Shown: piece after piece, positions 6,359-8,101 of the stretch
How positions within the stretch are numbered: the stretch's first letter is position 1
Layout: every line of letters starts with the position of its first letter
Source: Paludibacteraceae bacterium
Lineage (GTDB): Bacteria; Bacteroidota; Bacteroidia; Bacteroidales; Paludibacteraceae
Assembly (NCBI GenBank): GCA_947471245.1
Contig: CANIXM010000064.1
Coordinates: 1 to 8,101 of the forward strand
Length of the DNA stretch: 8,101 nt
Direction of reading: 5' to 3'
Position numbers and translations under genes: made by a program
The notes under the pieces: generated by a model
The model's database searches: none
Seen by the model: only the letters and a program-made list of their open reading frames with translations
Told to the model about the DNA's origin: nothing

Positions 6359-7399
6359 TTACTGACTACTTTTTTCCGATTTAGCTTTCGCCCTTCTGCT
6401 TCTGTAGATTTGGCTCATGGCATATTTTGCTGCATTGGTTTGTCGGATTTTTAGACGTTCGTCAGCAGGCAATGTGATGATTTCCGCACATTCGTGTGAG
6501 CAGCAGCCGTTGTATTGTTTTTTGCAGTCATCGCACTGGATGAAAAGTAGATGGCAGTCGTTGTTGGCGCAGTTGGTGTGCGTATCGGCAGGTTTTCCAC
6601 ACTGGTGACAATGGGCTATGACCTGTCCGTCTATGGATTCGCCTAGGCGCTCATCAAACACAAAGTTTTTGCCAATAAATTTGGAACTGAGGTTTAGTTT
6701 TTTGATTTGTTGGGCATATTCTATGATTCCGCCGTGTAGTTGTGACACGTTTTCAAATCCATTGTGAATAAGATACGCACTCGCTTTTTCGCAACGAATA
6801 CCTCCTGTGCAATAGAGCAAAAACTCTTTGTCTTTCTCATCTTTGAATTTTTCCACCACGTCTATTATGGCTTCTTTGAACGTATCCGAATCGGGGCAAT
6901 AGGCATTTTCGAACCTTCCAATTTCACTTTCGTAATGATTGCGCATGTCCACCACTATGGCATTGGGGTTTTGTATCGCTTCGTGAAAGTCTATTGCTGA
7001 AAGGTGTGTCCCTACATTAGAAAGGTCATAAGACTTGCTGGGAAGTCCATCAGCCACGATGTAGGGGCGCACTTTGATGGTCAGTTTATAAAATGATTTT
7101 CCATTGTCCTCCACGGCGTATTTGATGGGCGTGTTGGTAAGTTCGGGAATGGAGTAAAGAAGCGTGAGAAATGTTTCCAAATGATGAGAAGGCACGCTCA
7201 TTTGGGCATTGATGCCTTCGTGAGCTACGTAAATTCTACCAAAGCAATTGAGTTCATTCCATTCGTCGTAGATTTGATTTCTGAAGCTGATAGGGTCTTC
7301 GATGTCAAAGTATTTGTAGAACGAAATGGTGGTTCGGCTGAATGTTTCTGCGGCCAGCTGTTGTTTTAGGATGTCACGGTTGATGCGGTTGGCTGTCAT
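6359..7399 (-). CDS. trhO: tRNA uridine(34) hydroxylase, rhodanese family
   Basis: TrhO (formerly YceA/UPF0176) hydroxylates uridine 34 of certain tRNAs to 5-hydroxyuridine with molecular oxygen, a step toward cmo5U/mo5U-type wobble modifications; it acts in the cytoplasm. The 346 residues agree with the roughly 350 of the E. coli protein. Residues 22-115 form the acylphosphatase-like N-terminal domain with the family motif HEGINAQMS (60-68). Residues 135-235 are the rhodanese domain with active-site loop CTGGIRCEK, catalytic Cys197 and Cys203. Residues 264-304 are a Cys-rich tail with nine cysteines (264, 267, 277, 282, 289, 292, 299, 300, 304), probably a zinc site. A basic C-terminus follows (RSRRAKAK). 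No Shine-Dalgarno precedes the ATG. The gene stands alone, bracketed on both sides by CACAAAAG-type repeats. Confidence 0.95.
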   Translation of the reverse strand: MTANRINRDILKQQLAAETFSRTTISFYKYFDIEDPISFRNQIYDEWNELNCFGRIYVAHEGINAQMSVPSHHLETFLTLLYSIPELTNTPIKYAVEDNGKSFYKLTIKVRPYIVADGLPSKSYDLSNVGTHLSAIDFHEAIQNPNAIVVDMRNHYESEIGRFENAYCPDSDTFKEAIIDVVEKFKDEKDKEFLLYCTGGIRCEKASAYLIHNGFENVSQLHGGIIEYAQQIKKLNLSSKFIGKNFVFDERLGESIDGQVIAHCHQCGKPADTHTNCANNDCHLLFIQCDDCKKQYNGCCSHECAEIITLPADERLKIRQTNAAKYAMSQIYRSRRAKAKSEKSSQ

Positions 7400-7463
7400 A
7401 GTAAATGAATTTTTTTGGTTCGATAACGTTTTGGGCAGTCAATCCAAAAAGAGAAAATTCAAC

Positions 7464-7490
7464 CACAAAAGGCACAAAAGGCACAAAAGT
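7464..7490 (+). repeat. Three tandem 9-base units CACAAAAG(G/T)
   Basis: CACAAAAGG, CACAAAAGG and CACAAAAGT follow one another without spacing. The right arm of the inverted repeat and the copy at 6324-6344 have two units each, so unit number varies between copies, as expected for slippage. From memory, sequences of the AACCAC(A)nG...CACA(A)nG type occur between genes in many Bacteroidota and other bacteria. Confidence 0.7.
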
Positions 7491-7491
7491 A
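7484..7491 (-). promoter_or_regulatory. -7-like box inside the repeat, facing trhO
   Basis: On the minus strand these bases read TACTTTTG, an exact TAnnTTTG match identical to the epimerase box at 1080-1087. It is 84 bases before the trhO ATG at 7399. No TTG is found at the usual -33 spacing and the box arises from the repeat unit itself, so it may be coincidental. Confidence 0.3.
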
Positions 7492-7764
7492 AAATTGAAA
7501 ATTGAAGAGAGAAAATTGAAAAGAGTACACAAAACTTTGCCTTTGGCAAATTCTATTTTGTTTCTATTTTTGTAAAAATCACAGCCTGACGCTATATTAA
7601 TACCGACAGGTATTTCTGTTGTGTCCTTTTCCCAATTTTCAATTTTTCTTTTGTGCCTTTTGTGGTTGAATTTCACCATGTGGGTTTCGCAACCTCATTC
7701 GTTATGGAACAATTTTTTAATCCACCCTATAACATCAAAAGTGGGATGAATGTTGAGAGAGAGC

Positions 7765-8101
7765 CTACAATGCCACTCTCAGATACACATCCACACTTCG
7801 TCCAGGACGGAAGATTCGCCCCCAATCCAGGTGTTCATAATAGGCTTTGTTAAGTAAGTTGGTAATGCTAAGTCCTGCATTAGCTTCTAGTTTAGCCCAT
7901 TGAAATCGATAGCTACTTTTTAGATTAAAGATGGCATAAGCTGGTGTTGTGAGCTCACCATAATTGATGTTGATGCGGTTTTGAGCCATGGCTGATTCGC
8001 ATTCAGCTTGAAGCGTAAATGCTTTGTTTTTATACTGAATAGCCACGATGTTTTTCAATGGTGCGATGAGTGGCATGGGCTCGCCTTTGTTGATTTCACC
8101 A
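7765..8101 (-). CDS. TonB-dependent receptor, C-terminal part (runs off the window)
   Basis: The reading frame is open from the window edge to the TAG at 7765-7767, giving about 111 residues; the N-terminal plug and most of the barrel lie beyond 8101. What is seen are the last barrel strands of an outer-membrane TonB-dependent receptor, which takes up siderophores, metals, vitamins or glycans with energy from TonB. Marks are GEPMPLIAPLKN near the edge, AQNRI...GELTTPAYAIFNL, and the closing NLLNKAYYEHL...PGRSVDVYLRVAL, where NLLNKxYY and PGR are the standard end of the barrel. The pattern is closer to metal/siderophore receptors (FepA/ZnuD-like) than to SusC; this is inference and the substrate is unknown. 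The chain ends in Leu rather than the usual Phe/Trp. The ATG at 8076 is internal, not the start. It is separated from trhO by 365 bases and probably not cotranscribed. Confidence 0.88.
   Translation of the reverse strand, partial: GEINKGEPMPLIAPLKNIVAIQYKNKAFTLQAECESAMAQNRININYGELTTPAYAIFNLKSSYRFQWAKLEANAGLSITNLLNKAYYEHLDWGRIFRPGRSVDVYLRVAL

Larger units (their letters stand above)
7455..7673. repeat. 219-base inverted-repeat (MITE-like or foldback) element
   Basis: Bases 7455-7480 and 7648-7673 are perfect 26-base reverse complements. After skipping one extra 9-base unit in the left arm, the match continues 14 of 15 bases through AAAATTGAAAATTG (7491-7504 against 7633-7646), and weaker similarity reaches further in around ACACAA. 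The arms could fold into one long stem. The interior holds two small hairpins, TTTGCC-TTT-GGCAAA (7536-7550) and AATACC-GACA-GGTATT (7599-7614). It encodes nothing, and the flanks show no obvious target-site duplication. Confidence 0.75.
7400..7764. other. Gene-free region between TonB receptor and trhO
   Basis: These 365 bases contain no convincing gene. A 101-codon frame spanning 7374-7679 on the minus strand is rejected because it is made largely of the repeat arms and overlaps the trhO start. Most of the region (7455-7673) is the inverted-repeat structure listed separately; the bases between it and the receptor stop codon (7674-7764) show no strong hairpin. The only exact -7 box facing trhO lies inside the repeat (7484-7491). 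Confidence 0.6.

Noticed and set aside
7461..7490. CRISPR array, considered because of regular short repeats
   Set aside because: Units are 9 bases in direct tandem without spacers, and no cas gene is present.
7374..7679. 101-codon minus-strand frame between the TonB receptor and trhO
   Set aside because: Its sequence is largely the translated repeat arms (FVPFVPFVV and similar), it overlaps the trhO start, and it has no protein-like composition or family signal.
7765..8076. Complete 103-residue protein starting at the ATG 8076
   Set aside because: The frame is open to the window edge and the residues before this Met (GEINKGEP) fit the TonB receptor barrel, so the Met is internal.

Overview
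The window looks like ordinary chromosomal DNA from a member of the Bacteroidota. It is AT-rich. Upstream regions carry the Bacteroidota -7 promoter box (TAnnTTTG) in place of sigma70 boxes, and most start codons follow AT-rich leaders without a Shine-Dalgarno sequence. The proteins also fit this phylum: lipoproteins, outer-membrane barrels, a TonB-dependent receptor, and a TrhO whose gene is flanked by short interspersed repeats. Genus cannot be told from sequence reading alone.

Layout. Positions 14-835 (-) encode a classical short-chain dehydrogenase. Positions 1127-2110 (+) encode an extended SDR of the sugar-epimerase/dihydroflavonol-reductase type, divergent from the first across a 291-base region with a -7 box facing each way. 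That gene ends exactly where a convergent gene for a right-handed beta-helix lipoprotein (2111-3109, -) ends; no base separates the two stop codons. A 323-base gene-free divergent region follows. Next comes a compact three-gene operon (3433-6150, +): a small outer-membrane beta-barrel-like protein, a calcineurin-like phosphoesterase lipoprotein, and a second calcineurin-like phosphoesterase behind about four membrane helices. The first two genes overlap by 13 bases; the last two are 1 base apart. Positions 6151-6358 form a convergent spacer with a weak terminator candidate, a GC-rich REP-like palindrome and one copy of a CACAAAAG-type repeat. Positions 6359-7399 (-) encode the tRNA U34 hydroxylase TrhO. 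Positions 7400-7764 are gene-free and hold a 219-base inverted-repeat structure made of the same CACAAAAG repeat. Positions 7765-8101 (-) are the C-terminal end of a TonB-dependent receptor that runs off the window.

How the genes may work together. The 3433-6150 operon is the only clear functional unit. It places two complete but dissimilar metallophosphoesterases at two envelope locations (lipid-anchored and inner-membrane-anchored) with a barrel protein, which suggests a phosphate-ester hydrolysis job in the envelope; the substrate is unknown. The two divergent SDRs may share regulation, but nothing in the sequence links their substrates. I found no defence system, CRISPR array, transposase, phage gene, tRNA or rRNA. 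The most unusual non-coding feature is the interspersed repeat family that brackets trhO on both sides.
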